From positions 4,999,371 through 5,063,370 of the forward strand of contig JAHLJT010000631.1 in assembly GCA_031308135.1 (NCBI GenBank): a stretch of 64,000 nt of DNA, in the 5' to 3' direction. The position numbers and the translations under genes are program-made. Numbering within the stretch: position 1 is the first letter of the stretch; the number at the start of each line of letters is the position of its first letter. Below, in pieces: positions 43,622 to 55,865 of this stretch. The DNA comes from Acheta domesticus. Lineage: Eukaryota; Arthropoda; Insecta; Orthoptera; Gryllidae. The notes below the pieces were generated by a model. It did not search any database, had not been told where the DNA came from, and saw nothing but the letters and a program-made list of their open reading frames with translations.

Positions 43622-46600
43622 TCGTTGCGATTCCTGACTTTCTGTGACTTGGGCAAAACATTTTTATGGCTCGATGAACATGGGCTCATGGTGGGCACAC
43701 CGGTGGTATGTTCAAAATTTCATAAAACACTTTTGGGAAAGCTACAGAAAGTTTAAGTCCGAAATGTTGATTTGCGATTTCTCGCGTTGTGTGACTTGGG
43801 CAAAACTGTTTTATGACTCGATGCACTTGGTCTCATCGTGGGCAAAACGATGGCATGTTCGAAAGTTGGAAATAGTTTTGTGGGAGAGCTCCAGGACGTT
43901 TAAGTCCAAAATTTTGATTTGCGATTTGCGGCTTTATTTCACTTGGGCAAAACTTTTTAAAGGTTGGGCAAACCTGGGCAAAACATGGGCAAAACTTTGG
44001 CGTATGTCATTTTAATTTTCGACAAAGTGGGGGTGCTAGTCACTTTAAAGTCCGAAATTTTATTTTCGATTGCTGGCGTTGTGTGACTTGGGCAAAACTG
44101 TTTTAAGGCTCGGTGGACTTGGGCCGATCGTGGGCAAAAAGATGACATGTTCGAAATTTTTGAAATTTTAGTTTGGGAGACGTACAGGAGGTTTTAGACC
44201 GAAATTTTGATTTGCGATTTGCGGTTTTATTTGACTTGGGCAAAACTTTTTACAAATTGATTTAAAAATGGGCTAAACTCTTCTACAGGATGGTATGTTC
44301 AAAACCTTGAAAATCGCAAGTGGGGGTGTTGGTCGCTTTAAAGTCCAAAATTTGATTTTCGATTTCCGGCGTTGTGTGACTTGGGCAAAACTTTTTAAAG
44401 GTTGGGCAAACCTGGGCAAAACTTGGGCAAAACTTTGGCGTATGTTATTTTAATTTTCGACAAAGTGGGGGTGCTAGTCACTTTAAAGTCCAAAATTTGA
44501 TTTTCGATTTCTGGCGTTGTGTGACTTGGGCAAAACCTTTTTAAGGCTCGATGGACTTGGGCCGATCGTGGGCAAAACGATGACATGTTCGAAATTTTGA
44601 ATTTTCTATTTGGGAGACCTATAGGAGGTTTTAGTCAGAAATTTTGATTTGCGATTCCTGACTTTCTGTGACTTGGGCAAAACTTGTTTATGGCTCGATG
44701 AAGATGGGCTCATGATGGGCAAACCGGTGGTATGTTCAAAATTTCGAAAAACAGTTGTGGGAAAGCTACAGTGGGTTTAAGTCCAAAATCTTGATTTGCG
44801 ATTTCTCGCGTTCTGTGACTTGGGCAAAACTTTTTAAAGGTTGGGCAAACCTGGGCAAAACTTGGGCAAAACTTTGGCGTATGTCATTTTAATTTTTGAC
44901 AGAGTGGGGGTGCTAGTCACTTTAAAGTCCAAAACTTGATTTTCGATTTCCAGCGTTGTGTGACTTGGGCAAAACGTTTTAAAGGTTGGGCAAACCTGGA
45001 CAAAACTTGGGCAAAACTTTGGCGTATGTCATTTTAATTTTCGACAAAGTGGGGGTGCTATTCACTTTAAAGTCCAAAATTTGATTTTCGATTGCTGGCG
45101 TTGTGTGACTGGGGCAAAACTTTTTTAAGGCTCGATGGACTTGGGCCGATCGTGGGCAAAACGATGACATGTTCGAAATTTTGAAATTTTAATTTGGGAG
45201 ACGTACAGGAGGTTTTAGACCGAAATTTTGATTTGTGATTTTATTTGACTTGGGCAAAACTTTTTACAAATTGATTTAAAAATGGGCTAAATTCTTCTAC
45301 AGGATGGTATGTTCAAAACCTTGAAAATCGCAAGTGGGGGTGTTGGTCGCTTTAAAGTCCAAAATTTGATTTTCGATTTCCGGCGTTGTGTGACTTGGGC
45401 AAAACTTTTTAAAGGTTGGGCAAACCTGGGCAAAACTTGGGCAAAACTTTGGCGTATGTTATTTTAATTTTCGACAAAGTGGGGGTGCTAGTCACTTTAA
45501 AGTCCAAAATTTGATTTTCGATTTCCGGCGTTGTGTGACTTGGGCAAAACTTTTTAAAGGTTGGGCAAACCTGGGCAAAACTTGGGCAAAACTTTGGCGT
45601 ATGTTATTTTAATTTTCGACAAAGTGGGGGTGCTAGTCACTTTAAAGTCCAAAATTTGATTTTCGATTTCTGGCGTTGTGTGACTTGGGCAAAACTTTTT
45701 TAAGGCTCGATGGACTTGGGCCGATCGTGGGCAAAACGATGACATGTTCGAAATTTTGAATTTTCTGTTTGGGAGACCTATAGGAGGTTTTAGTCCGAAA
45801 TTTTGATTTGCGATTCCTGACTTTCTGTGACTTGGGCAAAACTTGTTTATGGCTCGATGAAGATGGGCTTATGAAGGGGAAACCGGTGGTATGTTCAAAA
45901 TTTCGAAAAACAGTTGTGGGAAAGCTACAGTGGGTTTAAGTCCAAAATCTTGATTTGCGATTTCTCGCGTTCTGTGACTTGGACAAAACTTTTTACAAAT
46001 TGATTCGTAAATGTACAAAACTCTTCTACACGATGGTAACTTCACCCCTTTGAAATTCGCAATTGGGTGCTAGTCGCTTTAAAGTCCAAAATATGATTTG
46101 CTCTTTTCGCGATTTTTGGCGTGGTGTGACTTGGGCAAATCTTATTGAAGGCTCAATGACTTTGAATCAATCGTGAGCGATACCATGGTATGTTCGAAAT
46201 TTTGAAATTTGTTTTTGGGAGAGCTCTAGGAAGTTTAAGTCCGAAAATTTTATTTGCGATTTCCGACTTTTTGTGAGTTGGGCAAAACTTTTTTATGGCT
46301 CGATTTGCTTGGGTTCGTCGTCAGCAAAACTGTGATGTGTTCGTAATTTCGAAATTGCTTTGTGGAGGAGCTTCAGGAGTGTTAAGTCCGAAATTTTGAT
46401 TTGCAATTTACGACTTTGTTTTACTTGGGCAAAACTTTTTACAAATTGATTCAAAAATGGGCAAAACTCTTCTACACGATGGTTTGTTCAAAACTTTGAA
46501 ATTCGCAAGTGGGGGTGCTAGTCACTTTAAAGTCGAAAATTTGATTTGCGATTTTCGCTATTTTCGGCGTTGTGTGGCTTGGGCAAAACTGTTTTATGAC

Positions 46601-46978
46601 TCGATGTACTTGGTCTCAACGTGGGCAAACCGATGGCATGTTCGAAAGTTGGAAATAGCTTTGTGGGAGTGCTCCAGGACGTTTAAGTCCGAAATTTTGA
46701 TTTGCGATTTGCGGCTTTATTTGACTTGGGCAAAACTTTTTAAAGGTTGGGCAAACTTGGGCAAAACTTGGGCAAAACTTCGGCGTATGTCATTTTAATT
46801 TCGACAAAGTGGGGGTGCTAGTCACTTTAAAGTCCAAAATTTGATTTTCGATTTCTGGCGTTGTGTGACTTGGGCAAAACTTTTTATTGGTTGGGCAAAC
46901 TTGGGCAAAACTTGGGCAAAACTTTGGCGTATGTCATTTGAATTTTCGACAAAGTGGGGGTGCCAACTTCACGCACCT
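43622..46978 (-). repeat. Right inverted arm of the foldback element
   Basis: The reverse complement of the left-arm subunit family (GACTTGGGCAAAACTTTTT, GGGGGTGCTAGTCACTTTAAAG). The outermost ~110 bp mirror the left arm almost base for base. The right arm then has one additional ~145-bp subunit before rejoining the left-arm order. It ends at 46978 with ...CACGCACCT. Confidence 0.9.
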
Positions 46979-46987
46979 GTACTTCAC
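46979..46987. repeat. Right 9-bp target-site duplication of the foldback element
   Basis: GTACTTCAC, identical to 34744-34752. Confidence 0.9.
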
Positions 46988-47090
46988 TGCTATACGTATC
47001 GGGCGCGTCGAGCATGACCAGGCTGGAGCGGTACCCCGCTGGGGGAGGGGAGAAACCTGGAGGAGTGACCAGGTTTGTAGGTTTTAGGTT
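46979..47090 (+). mobile_element. SINE copy G, 3' part
   Basis: Resumes the SINE broken at 34752. GGGCGCGTCGAGCATGACC and GGGGAGGGGAGAAACC resemble the 3' body of plus-oriented family members. It is diverged and runs into a TAGGTTT-rich stretch (47075-47125). Confidence 0.4.
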
Positions 47091-47126
47091 TTTAGATTTG
47101 TAGGTTTCCCAGAGGTGTAGGTTTTT

Positions 47127-47660
47127 TGATTGATTAGTGATCCCGGATGCGTCAACTGCTAACGTCATTGGTCCTGTAAGTGTAGTGAATATTTTTCTCC
47201 TTGGAGGTGGCGGTGATCTTCCCCGATTGATGGTGAGATCCGGCGCAGACCTATCGTGGGTTTTCCCATCCAGGTATCTCCCACCAACGGGGCATCGCCC
47301 CAGCCAGGACAAGCTCTAAGCTCCCGACCTGTCTCCCGGCCTATGTGGTAGTTTAGCGCATGTTAGTGCGTGTGTGTAAGTAAGAGGTGAAGATAGGACA
47401 AGGAAGGGGAACGAAAGATCGCGCGCGATTCCTGGCCCATTTGTTGGGTACTGCACCGGCATTCGCCTGGTATTGATCGGGGAAACCGCGGGAAACTACA
47501 TATCAGAGCAACCGACAGCTAGGATTCTCCTCCAGACAACAATTAAATTCAGCCCAGTTAACAAAGCTAGTGTCGAAAATCCTGCCACCGTTGGGACTCG
47601 AACCTAGGACCTCCCGGTCGACATCAGTTGGTGTCCTGAACCACCTCTTCCGGTACGAGT
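47127..47660 (-). mobile_element. tRNA-derived SINE, copy F
   Basis: (GATT)n start, GGAGGTGGCGGTGATCTTCC core, (GT)n, ATTCGCCTGGT, and at the right end GGGACTCGAACCTAGGACC (B box on the minus strand, about 47594) and TGTCCTGAACCAC (A box, about 47633). A well-kept copy. Confidence 0.8.
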
Positions 47661-49181
47661 TGGTCACCGCCGGATTATTTTTCCAGCTGGATGAGAGTAA
47701 TGTGATGAGAGCAATTGACGCGCCTGGAAACATCAGTCATATCCTCAATCATTAGAGAACGGAAAAATAGGCAATATAAAAGCAATGCAATATAAAATAT
47801 GTACATAAATATGTAATGAAAATAGTAAGAATATGTAATAAAAATATAAAATCGGATACAATATGTAATATTAAAATACACTAATTATAAACGAAAATTT
47901 ACATAATACGAAATTATATTTATAAAAATATCCCTAAAGAAATTTTAAATATAATACATACGTTTGGAAATTTCAGGGTAAAGGTCACAAAACGTGGCGT
48001 CAGTGATACTTTTCACACCTAAGGGGAAAACTGATATCAGTCAACTGACGCACACTTCCTGCCACATTGTGTTTAATTGAAACAGGCGCGCCGGACTGTG
48101 TGAGCACTCCAACGCATCATCATGTAACGCCTCAAGTAAACAGCATGCAGTAATAATGTAGGAAAATTTTATGTTTTGAAAATATTTCTTTCATAAAAAA
48201 TACGTAATAAAATTGAAAAAAATTGTTATAGTGAAAGAATATTTTGTGAAAATAGAAAAATGTTGTAAATGTGTAATTAAATGCCTAAATATGTAAAAAT
48301 ATGTAACGAAAAAGTTTGATATTGTGTTAGAAAATGGACGATTCGCCAAAATTACATTTTCAAAGCGGTAAGTAGAAAGATAGAAAATATATAATTACAT
48401 AAAAATCCGGTCTCTATCAATTACCTCTCATCAGTTACCTTCACGATGAAATCACCTTTAGATTTCAAGGAGACGTCGATGTAAGTTGAAATTCACGTGA
48501 AGACAACATCCACTGCGGAATCTTGTCTTCTAACGTGAACAGATCAATGGCTGAAAAAGGGCAACATAGTAGTAGGGTTCTTTGAGATCCGACGTTTTAC
48601 CCAGAGAGGGAAAGCTTGAATCTCGGGGGGTCAACATCAGTGGCGCGTGTGATGGCCCAAAGAATGGAGGGGCGGGATGGGATGCTTCTGAAGGTCGTTT
48701 GGCAGAGTGTAAACGCCTTGTGTGCACTTGACATCCAAAGCGAATGACTGTGTTCAAAGAACACGCAACTAAAACTTAATGGAAGAAGGACGGCGCATCT
48801 CTACCTCAAACGATTTCAGTTTTTTAAAACGCTATATCACTGCACAGCACTCGCTGTACGCAGTATGTTTCGATTTTTTCACAAACGTATGCAATCAGCT
48901 TTCCGGCCCGTGCTGACCACCATATTTTACTTTCCTCGCCTAATTTCTTGAGAAGAAATATTACTGTATCGTGCGAAGGAAAACGGCAATTTTTTGTCTG
49001 AAAACTCTTATTGCCATGCTCTGATAGCGAAAAAGTAGTTGAAGTTTGTACTTGTATGATGCTAATCACTTCCTCTAACTTTGTGTAGTCGAATTTATGT
49101 TTTGTGGGATTCTTGATACCGAAAATCGATTGACGTCAAACGTCTGTCAGTCCCCTCCGTAATCAATCCTACCTCCTGAAC
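47661..49181. other. AT-rich non-coding DNA
   Basis: Recurring AATATGTAA(T/A) words at 47790-47870 and 48280-48310. No gene recognised. 48500-48780 is of mixed composition without a known motif. Confidence 0.45.
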
Positions 49182-49282
49182 CATGGTTGTCCAACTGGCA
49201 GCCCGAGCATTGAAAATGTGGCCTGTATCAATATTAAAGGTTTAAGTTATGTCCCAGAGGGCTTGCAAGTTGGACACCCCTG
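49182..49282. mobile_element. ~101-bp hAT-like MITE
   Basis: The ends CATGGTTGTCCAACTGGCAG and, reverse-complemented, CAGGGGTGTCCAACTTGCAAG form ~20-bp imperfect inverted repeats of the hAT (CAGGGGT-start) kind. The flanking 8-mers TCCTGAAC (49174-49181) and GCCTAAAC (49283-49290) match at 6 of 8 positions, as for an aged hAT 8-bp duplication. Non-coding. Confidence 0.55.
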
Positions 49283-49309
49283 GCCTAAACCGTTTAGATG
49301 ATTCTCTTC

Positions 49310-50095
49310 AAAATTTATATTGACATTATACAATTTAAATGACATCATACAATCTAAAGAAGTCATAATTGCCTGGATACCAGATTACAAAACAACCCCT
49401 GAACATAATACAATGAGTCTTGAAGAAGAAAATGTAAGTCCTGAAACAGGAAGTATTTTAACAATAGCACACACTTGCAAGGATTTATGGACCCACATCA
49501 AGAAACAAGAATGAAAAGTGGAGCAACCTCTGGAAAAACATGAAATCCAGCCCTCTACACAAACACGTGAACAATTTTTACTCCCTGAAAACCTCCAAAA
49601 AATTTTCAAGAAAAGATCAGGTGACAATAATAAGAGTAAGAACCGGTCATTGCAAGTTCAGTCATCAACACTTGCTAACTGGAAATCCCCACCTACCTGC
49701 CAGAACGTGGATACCATCTAACTTTGAAACACATTTTAACTCAATGTCTATGTTTCAGTACAGCAGAACACATACCTAGAAGATGAGCAAAACCCTGAAT
49801 GATGCTATCATCCATCGACTACCAAAATAAAATATTAAAATTCTGTAAAGACAGCAACATTCTTAAAGAAATCTAATTGTAATTGGTGTATTGGTATGGA
49901 TACTAGATACTAATTCTGTAACATCAAAATACCTATAATGTCTGTCTCTACATATTCACATATATTGTAATATTTGTAAATTTCATATCTATTGTAAAGT
50001 TGCCATGTTAATATTGTAAAGTTGTACTTAAAGTAGTCGCTAATGACCTCAGTTGTCGATGCGACTTTATATAATAAATTTTAAAATAAATTGAT
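49310..50095 (+). pseudogene. I-like LINE 3' end, second copy (RNase H tail, zinc region, 3' UTR)
   Basis: VIIAWIPDYK (about 49363) corresponds to VIAWIPAHK of the 29.6-31.2 kb element. The downstream short frames (to about 49880) and the 3' UTR with ATTGTAAAGTT and the AGTCGC...GCGACT hairpin follow in the same order. The catalytic-type His is replaced and the frame is broken, so this is a relic. The 5' break point near 49,310 follows directly after the hAT MITE. Confidence 0.65.
50035..50066 (+). other. 3'-terminal hairpin of the I-like LINE, second copy
   Basis: AGTCGC (50035-50040) and GCGACT (50061-50066) with a 20-base loop TAATGACC...TTGTCGAT. Stem and loop wording are shared with 31125-31155. 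Confidence 0.65.
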
Positions 50096-52307
50096 ATTAC
50101 CCGCACGGTTTATGGAGCTCAAGCCCTTCGAGTTTGAAACGGAATAATTTAATGATTTGAAGCCGCGATTACAATTTAAAATTTTCTCAAAAATGGCTCC
50201 AAAATTTTTGGACTAAATTTTGTACACGGATAGCGGAAAAGGAGCTCAAAAGAATGGCGGAGGCGCCCATTCTCGTTAAAATTCTTGACTTTTTGAAAAT
50301 TTTAAAGACCATATTTTTTTCGACGTCTTCCTACAATTTGAACGAAAGGTAGACTACAGAACAGTTTTAGAGAAAGCAATTATTATGTACACGAAAAAGA
50401 ATTATCCACTTTTTTCGGTACAGGAACCTAAAATACGAATTTTCTGCGGAAAAAATCGGAGTTTTTTCCTACAGCATTGCGTAACTTTCTTTATACTACG
50501 TATATTAGAATGCGAGAAAGTAAAAAAACGAGAAGTTTGTGCATAATTTTTTGTTTGGGTTAAGGTAAATCATAAAAAAAATCTTTAAATGGGGTCAAAT
50601 ACTCATTTTAATATTTTCGTCGGGCCAGAGCAAAGGAGTTTCAAAAATGGCGCAGGTCTCATTTCATTGAACTCTCAATATTCTAAAGTTGCAAAAAGTT
50701 ATAAGTAATGCGAGAAAGTATGTTCTGTTGTGGCCAACTAGTTTAGCTCTTGTTCCAAACCCTCCATTTGTTTTCTAGTTTAAGCTGAGTTTTCTTTCAG
50801 ACGGTTGACTATATTCTACGGTTTTACACTTGTAATTTGTTGGAGTGAAGAAATTCATTCATTGCACTGTTACGCATACTGTAACACCGACACAGAACTG
50901 GAATTTAAATAATCGAGAATCATGACCCAGTATGCAGTTCTCCGCCTTTCTCCATAAAAGAGGTGTAATCTTAAGATGTCCTTCCTGTAATTTGATTTTA
51001 ATGTCAGGGTTTATTACTGCATTTAAAAAAAAAGTATTATATCGTTATCAATATTGAGCCAAGTCGTAAGTACAGGGAAAACAAATGTTGGAAAACAATT
51101 GTTTGGCAAACAATTTTCATTTTCAGCGAAGAAGATTAATTCAGTTTCACTTGAAGATTTCTTGAAATACATAATAGAGACAGGAAATTTGACAAAATGC
51201 ATTTTTATTATTATTGTTACGATTTTATGACTTTTAACAATAGGAATCACTTCATTGTATTTCTGGAATTCTATTAGAAAATTGCATTTTGCCTTCTTTG
51301 CCTATTTAGGCCATGAAGCCTATTTTGGTATTTACCTATCTTGTGTCTTTTTCGGCCTTTTAGTCGTTATTTTTCCTTTTTTCCTACTGGAAACCTATTG
51401 TAATCAAGCTGGAACACATACTGCAAGTTGGACAAATGAAGATAGTCATGTATTGTCTTTCGGTGGACGCGACGGCTCCAGTGCAGGTTATTGTGAATAA
51501 AACTAAAAAGGAAGTGAAGAAATACCAGTGAAGATTTTTGATAGTTTTCATTGATCGGGCAGAACTTGGTTGCCTCACGAGGAATCTCATCCCATTTTTA
51601 AGTATGGCCCCGCAATCACTTTTTGGGACAGAGCTATCTATAGATATAGCCTTCTCAGTTCTTTCTTTTCTATCTTCCTTCTGGACAATTACTCCAACTG
51701 CACGAAAAACGAAATCTAATAAATTCGTTCCAATGAAACCATTTCACAGATGAAATGGGAGCGTCACAATAACATTTCGTAAAGACATGTCGCGAGTAAA
51801 ATAAAATTCGTACCGTCATACCGGGCTGATTCATGGCAATCAAGATTACATAGAGAAAAGATAATTTTCCTGTTACGATAATGCAAAATTTAGAGTTAGA
51901 ATAAAAAAATTGAATAATTTTAATGATAATTCTTTTAACATAAATATTTTACGTGGTGATTTTCATTGTTTCCGTATTTTTACACCTATACTTTAGCCAG
52001 AATAAATGTCCTGTTTGCATGTCTAGTTTAGTAAAAATAAATGCCTTTTGCTATTTTTAGGAAACATTAATGCCTGAATTCCGAAGCCTCTATATATTAG
52101 ATACGTTTAAAAAATGTACTGATACTCGTTTTTTAAGTGTTACAAAAATATGAGTTAAAATAATGAAAAAGGTAGTATGGGTTAAGTAGTTCCGTGTTTT
52201 ACACAGATTTATTTTATAAGTAGTACATCAGTACACGCTACACTTTATCACTTGATATAGTCATTTTTTAACAAATCTAATAATTTCAAGGACATTCAAC
52301 GTCGAAA
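50096..52307. other. AT-rich non-coding DNA up to the assembly gap
   Basis: 50140-50700 resembles the ~310-bp units of the foldback loop. 51250-51760 has open frames on both strands (hydrophobic on the plus strand) but no recognisable family or paired splice sites. Confidence 0.4.
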
Positions 52308-53307
52308 NNNNNNNNNNNNNNNNNNNNNNNNNNNNNNNNNNNNNNNNNNNNNNNNNNNNNNNNNNNNNNNNNNNNNNNNNNNNNNNNNNNNNNNNNNNNN
52401 NNNNNNNNNNNNNNNNNNNNNNNNNNNNNNNNNNNNNNNNNNNNNNNNNNNNNNNNNNNNNNNNNNNNNNNNNNNNNNNNNNNNNNNNNNNNNNNNNNNN
52501 NNNNNNNNNNNNNNNNNNNNNNNNNNNNNNNNNNNNNNNNNNNNNNNNNNNNNNNNNNNNNNNNNNNNNNNNNNNNNNNNNNNNNNNNNNNNNNNNNNNN
52601 NNNNNNNNNNNNNNNNNNNNNNNNNNNNNNNNNNNNNNNNNNNNNNNNNNNNNNNNNNNNNNNNNNNNNNNNNNNNNNNNNNNNNNNNNNNNNNNNNNNN
52701 NNNNNNNNNNNNNNNNNNNNNNNNNNNNNNNNNNNNNNNNNNNNNNNNNNNNNNNNNNNNNNNNNNNNNNNNNNNNNNNNNNNNNNNNNNNNNNNNNNNN
52801 NNNNNNNNNNNNNNNNNNNNNNNNNNNNNNNNNNNNNNNNNNNNNNNNNNNNNNNNNNNNNNNNNNNNNNNNNNNNNNNNNNNNNNNNNNNNNNNNNNNN
52901 NNNNNNNNNNNNNNNNNNNNNNNNNNNNNNNNNNNNNNNNNNNNNNNNNNNNNNNNNNNNNNNNNNNNNNNNNNNNNNNNNNNNNNNNNNNNNNNNNNNN
53001 NNNNNNNNNNNNNNNNNNNNNNNNNNNNNNNNNNNNNNNNNNNNNNNNNNNNNNNNNNNNNNNNNNNNNNNNNNNNNNNNNNNNNNNNNNNNNNNNNNNN
53101 NNNNNNNNNNNNNNNNNNNNNNNNNNNNNNNNNNNNNNNNNNNNNNNNNNNNNNNNNNNNNNNNNNNNNNNNNNNNNNNNNNNNNNNNNNNNNNNNNNNN
53201 NNNNNNNNNNNNNNNNNNNNNNNNNNNNNNNNNNNNNNNNNNNNNNNNNNNNNNNNNNNNNNNNNNNNNNNNNNNNNNNNNNNNNNNNNNNNNNNNNNNN
53301 NNNNNNN
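52308..53307. other. Assembly gap of exactly 1000 N
   Basis: 1000 N bases: a fixed-length scaffold gap, not a measured distance. The duplicated segment starts at the first base after it. Confidence 1.
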
Positions 53308-55865
53308 ATCTGATCTTTCTCCTCTTATGATTAGCGCTACTTACGTTTTGCATTCGGCGTAATTACAGAGACAAATCTAAAAGCCATTTTTCCTTCAGTT
53401 CGTTTATCTTGTAAGAATATTTAATTAGTTTGCTTCAATGAGCTTAATTGAAATAGAATGTAATTACTGCAACTCTTTCAAAGAATATGTAAAAAATGCA
53501 AGTTTGCATTACTTGCTGTTACTGTGATATTTATGTCATGACGTCATATTCTACCGTTTTCCACTTCTGCTAGTCATGCTGCTTAGCGCTTTAATTCGGT
53601 AGTCGTGTTCTTAACACGTTTGAAAGAGTTCACACTACGTAAGTATTTCGTGCAGTTCCTTTACTTTTTGTATTTGCTCAAGACTTTTCTCTTTTATTAA
53701 ACCTTGTTTGATAAACAGTGTGTTAACGTAAAAATAGAGCGTTGCAGGAATATAAAATACGAATTCACGAAATTGCCTGCCGCACATATGCAAAGGTATA
53801 GTTTGACAACTTTATTGCCGTCAATATCGAATTGTGCCACATTCTTTATGGTCTGTTAATAAAACTATATCGATCGATAAGTTTTGGTGCAAGTGTTGTT
53901 GTTATTTTTCTACTTTTATTCAGTTTCTTAGAAAACTGCTTACAACTATTTTCGTATCACAATTTTAATGTTATAATACTCAGGGAGAGAAGCACGAACA
54001 ATTATTAACGAGAAAGACGAATTTCAAATTTTAATTTCTGCTTCTCAGGCTACGTTGTGAGAAGTGAAATTTATCGTTTTCTTCTTCATTTTAATATTAG
54101 AAACTTTCCACGACAATATGAATACCCTCATCCATCGAAACTAGAAGAGTGTAAACTGATAATAGAACATTTATTTTAATAAAAATTAATACAATACTAC
54201 TTTTAATGTAAACCAGCTACCTCCGCAAATGATATAACTTTTATAATAAATGGATGTGATATACACAATGTAAACAAGTATTCATATTATTGAAATTCAT
54301 ATTTGGCAAATATATTTCGAATTTTCTGTCAAACACTAAGATACCCGATATACTTTTGGGAGCAGTGAAAAAAGACATTACAAAATAAATGTTCGATTTT
54401 TTAATATTGCAAATTAATAGGTTTCATTGATGTAACTCCATTAGCTTATATCCTGCAAAAATATTATATACAGTGTGAGGAACAAAGCGAGATTAACAAG
54501 GTGGTTTGATATTGAGCATCATGTGGCTGTAGAAAAAAAAACCAAACGTTTTCAACAGCGTTAAAAAGTGTTTAAAATCATTGTTTACAGGTACTTCGAG
54601 AAAGCATTATTCGTCAGGGGAAAATCGAATTAGAAAATATTACCATTACGATACCTAATGTATATCCATAGAATTAACTGTTGTATTTCTCCATAGAATA
54701 TATATCCCTAGAATTAAACATACATAGAATTATAGAATATACATCCACTGTTATATTACTATTACGATCTCTAATGTATATCCGTAGAATTAACTGTTAC
54801 ATTTCTCCAAAATCTTTTTCCTCTAAATACATACATCTATGAAAAAAAGCACAAGAATCAGAAGCTGCAAAGTCACTTCTCAAATATAATACAGTTAAAT
54901 AACAACAGTTCAATTTTTTTTAAATCTATAAGTGAAAAAAATTAACGATGGAGTTTTTAATTATTTTAAGCCATATTTCGATTGTTTTACATAATTCAAA
55001 GCAGGCCTGACAATTGAAACTCTTACCCTTTCTTTGCGGACAGATTCTGATTTATTTTCTAAGACATTGCCACCACCAAACGTTATTAAAATCATTATAA
55101 TAGTTTAGAGGGTTAACATGTCGCATACTCTTACATCGTGAAGGCAGGTTGTAATATTAAATTAAAACATTGGAAATGTCGCATAGAATAAAATAACATA
55201 TGTATAATTTTTTCGGAAAGCATTTTGACAGAATTTGTTTCTTGTCTTCTTGTCCGGAAATATCTTACTCGAACTGTCGTGAACGACTTCCCAGACCACT
55301 GAAGTAAATAACTATAAATCTAAAGGCCTACGTTATTTACAAATTTCATTTTATTGACAGAAATGTCCTTCTGAGGAGAAAATGAGATGTTGTACTTGTT
55401 AAGAGTACTTAGTTATCTTCTGCTGATTTTTCTTAACAGTAATAACTGTTTTGACAGCTACGTACAAAATTAATTAAACCACTGCAGTATCAGTTTCTAA
55501 ATGCATTATTTCAAACAATGGCGACTTGATGACGATGCATTGTTTGAAACAATGGCAATTGATTCGGGGGTAGACCTTATTTATTAATTATTTATCTATT
55601 AATAATTTATATTTCACTAGTACAAAACTACCAGTAAACGACAAAAAAATGTATCTTCAAATTGTTTACTAGAAAGTATTTTTAACACAAAGAATTGCGT
55701 TTGAATTTCTGAATAAAGAGGACTATTACTACAGAAAACTGAATTATGTGATAAACACAACCAAGCGACGAGTGTTTGACGCGTGGAGAAGAGCGAGAAA
55801 GGCGACTTTTAACGGTTTCGCCCGCGCGCGCCGCCCTTGGGCCGGCGCGCCGGCCGCATACTTAC

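Larger units (their letters stand above)
34753..46978. mobile_element. Giant foldback (FB)-like element, ~12.2 kb
   Basis: It opens with AGGTGCGTGAAGTTGGCAC and closes with the exact reverse complement, between perfect 9-bp direct repeats, inside a SINE. The arms are about 3.8 kb (left) and 3.4 kb (right), made of diverged ~145-bp subunits each carrying TTTTGCCCAAGTC. The loop (38516-43621) is AT-rich with other repeats and no transposase-like ORF. Long arms of subrepeats and 9-bp target duplications are the definition of Foldback elements in Drosophila. The 9-bp duplication also suits Mutator-like elements. It is probably non-autonomous. Confidence 0.8.

Noticed and set aside
34549..46839. 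Many 60-190-codon frames in the foldback arms with repeated phrases such as FCPSHTTPEIENQ
   Set aside because: These are repeated translations of the subunits on both strands. They are not conserved as one frame and have no start context.
34753..46978. The inverted arms as an assembly or chimeric-read hairpin artefact
   Set aside because: A hairpin artefact would be mirror-identical around a short turn. Here the loop is 5.1 kb and unique, the arms differ by whole subunits, and perfect 9-bp repeats flank the element.
51255..51500. Hydrophobic 81-codon frame as a membrane protein
   Set aside because: T-rich DNA gives Phe/Leu-rich frames by chance, and the overlapping minus-strand frame is equally open.
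52286..53353. Long minus-strand open frame of 355 codons
   Set aside because: It consists almost wholly of the 1000-N gap translated as unknown residues.
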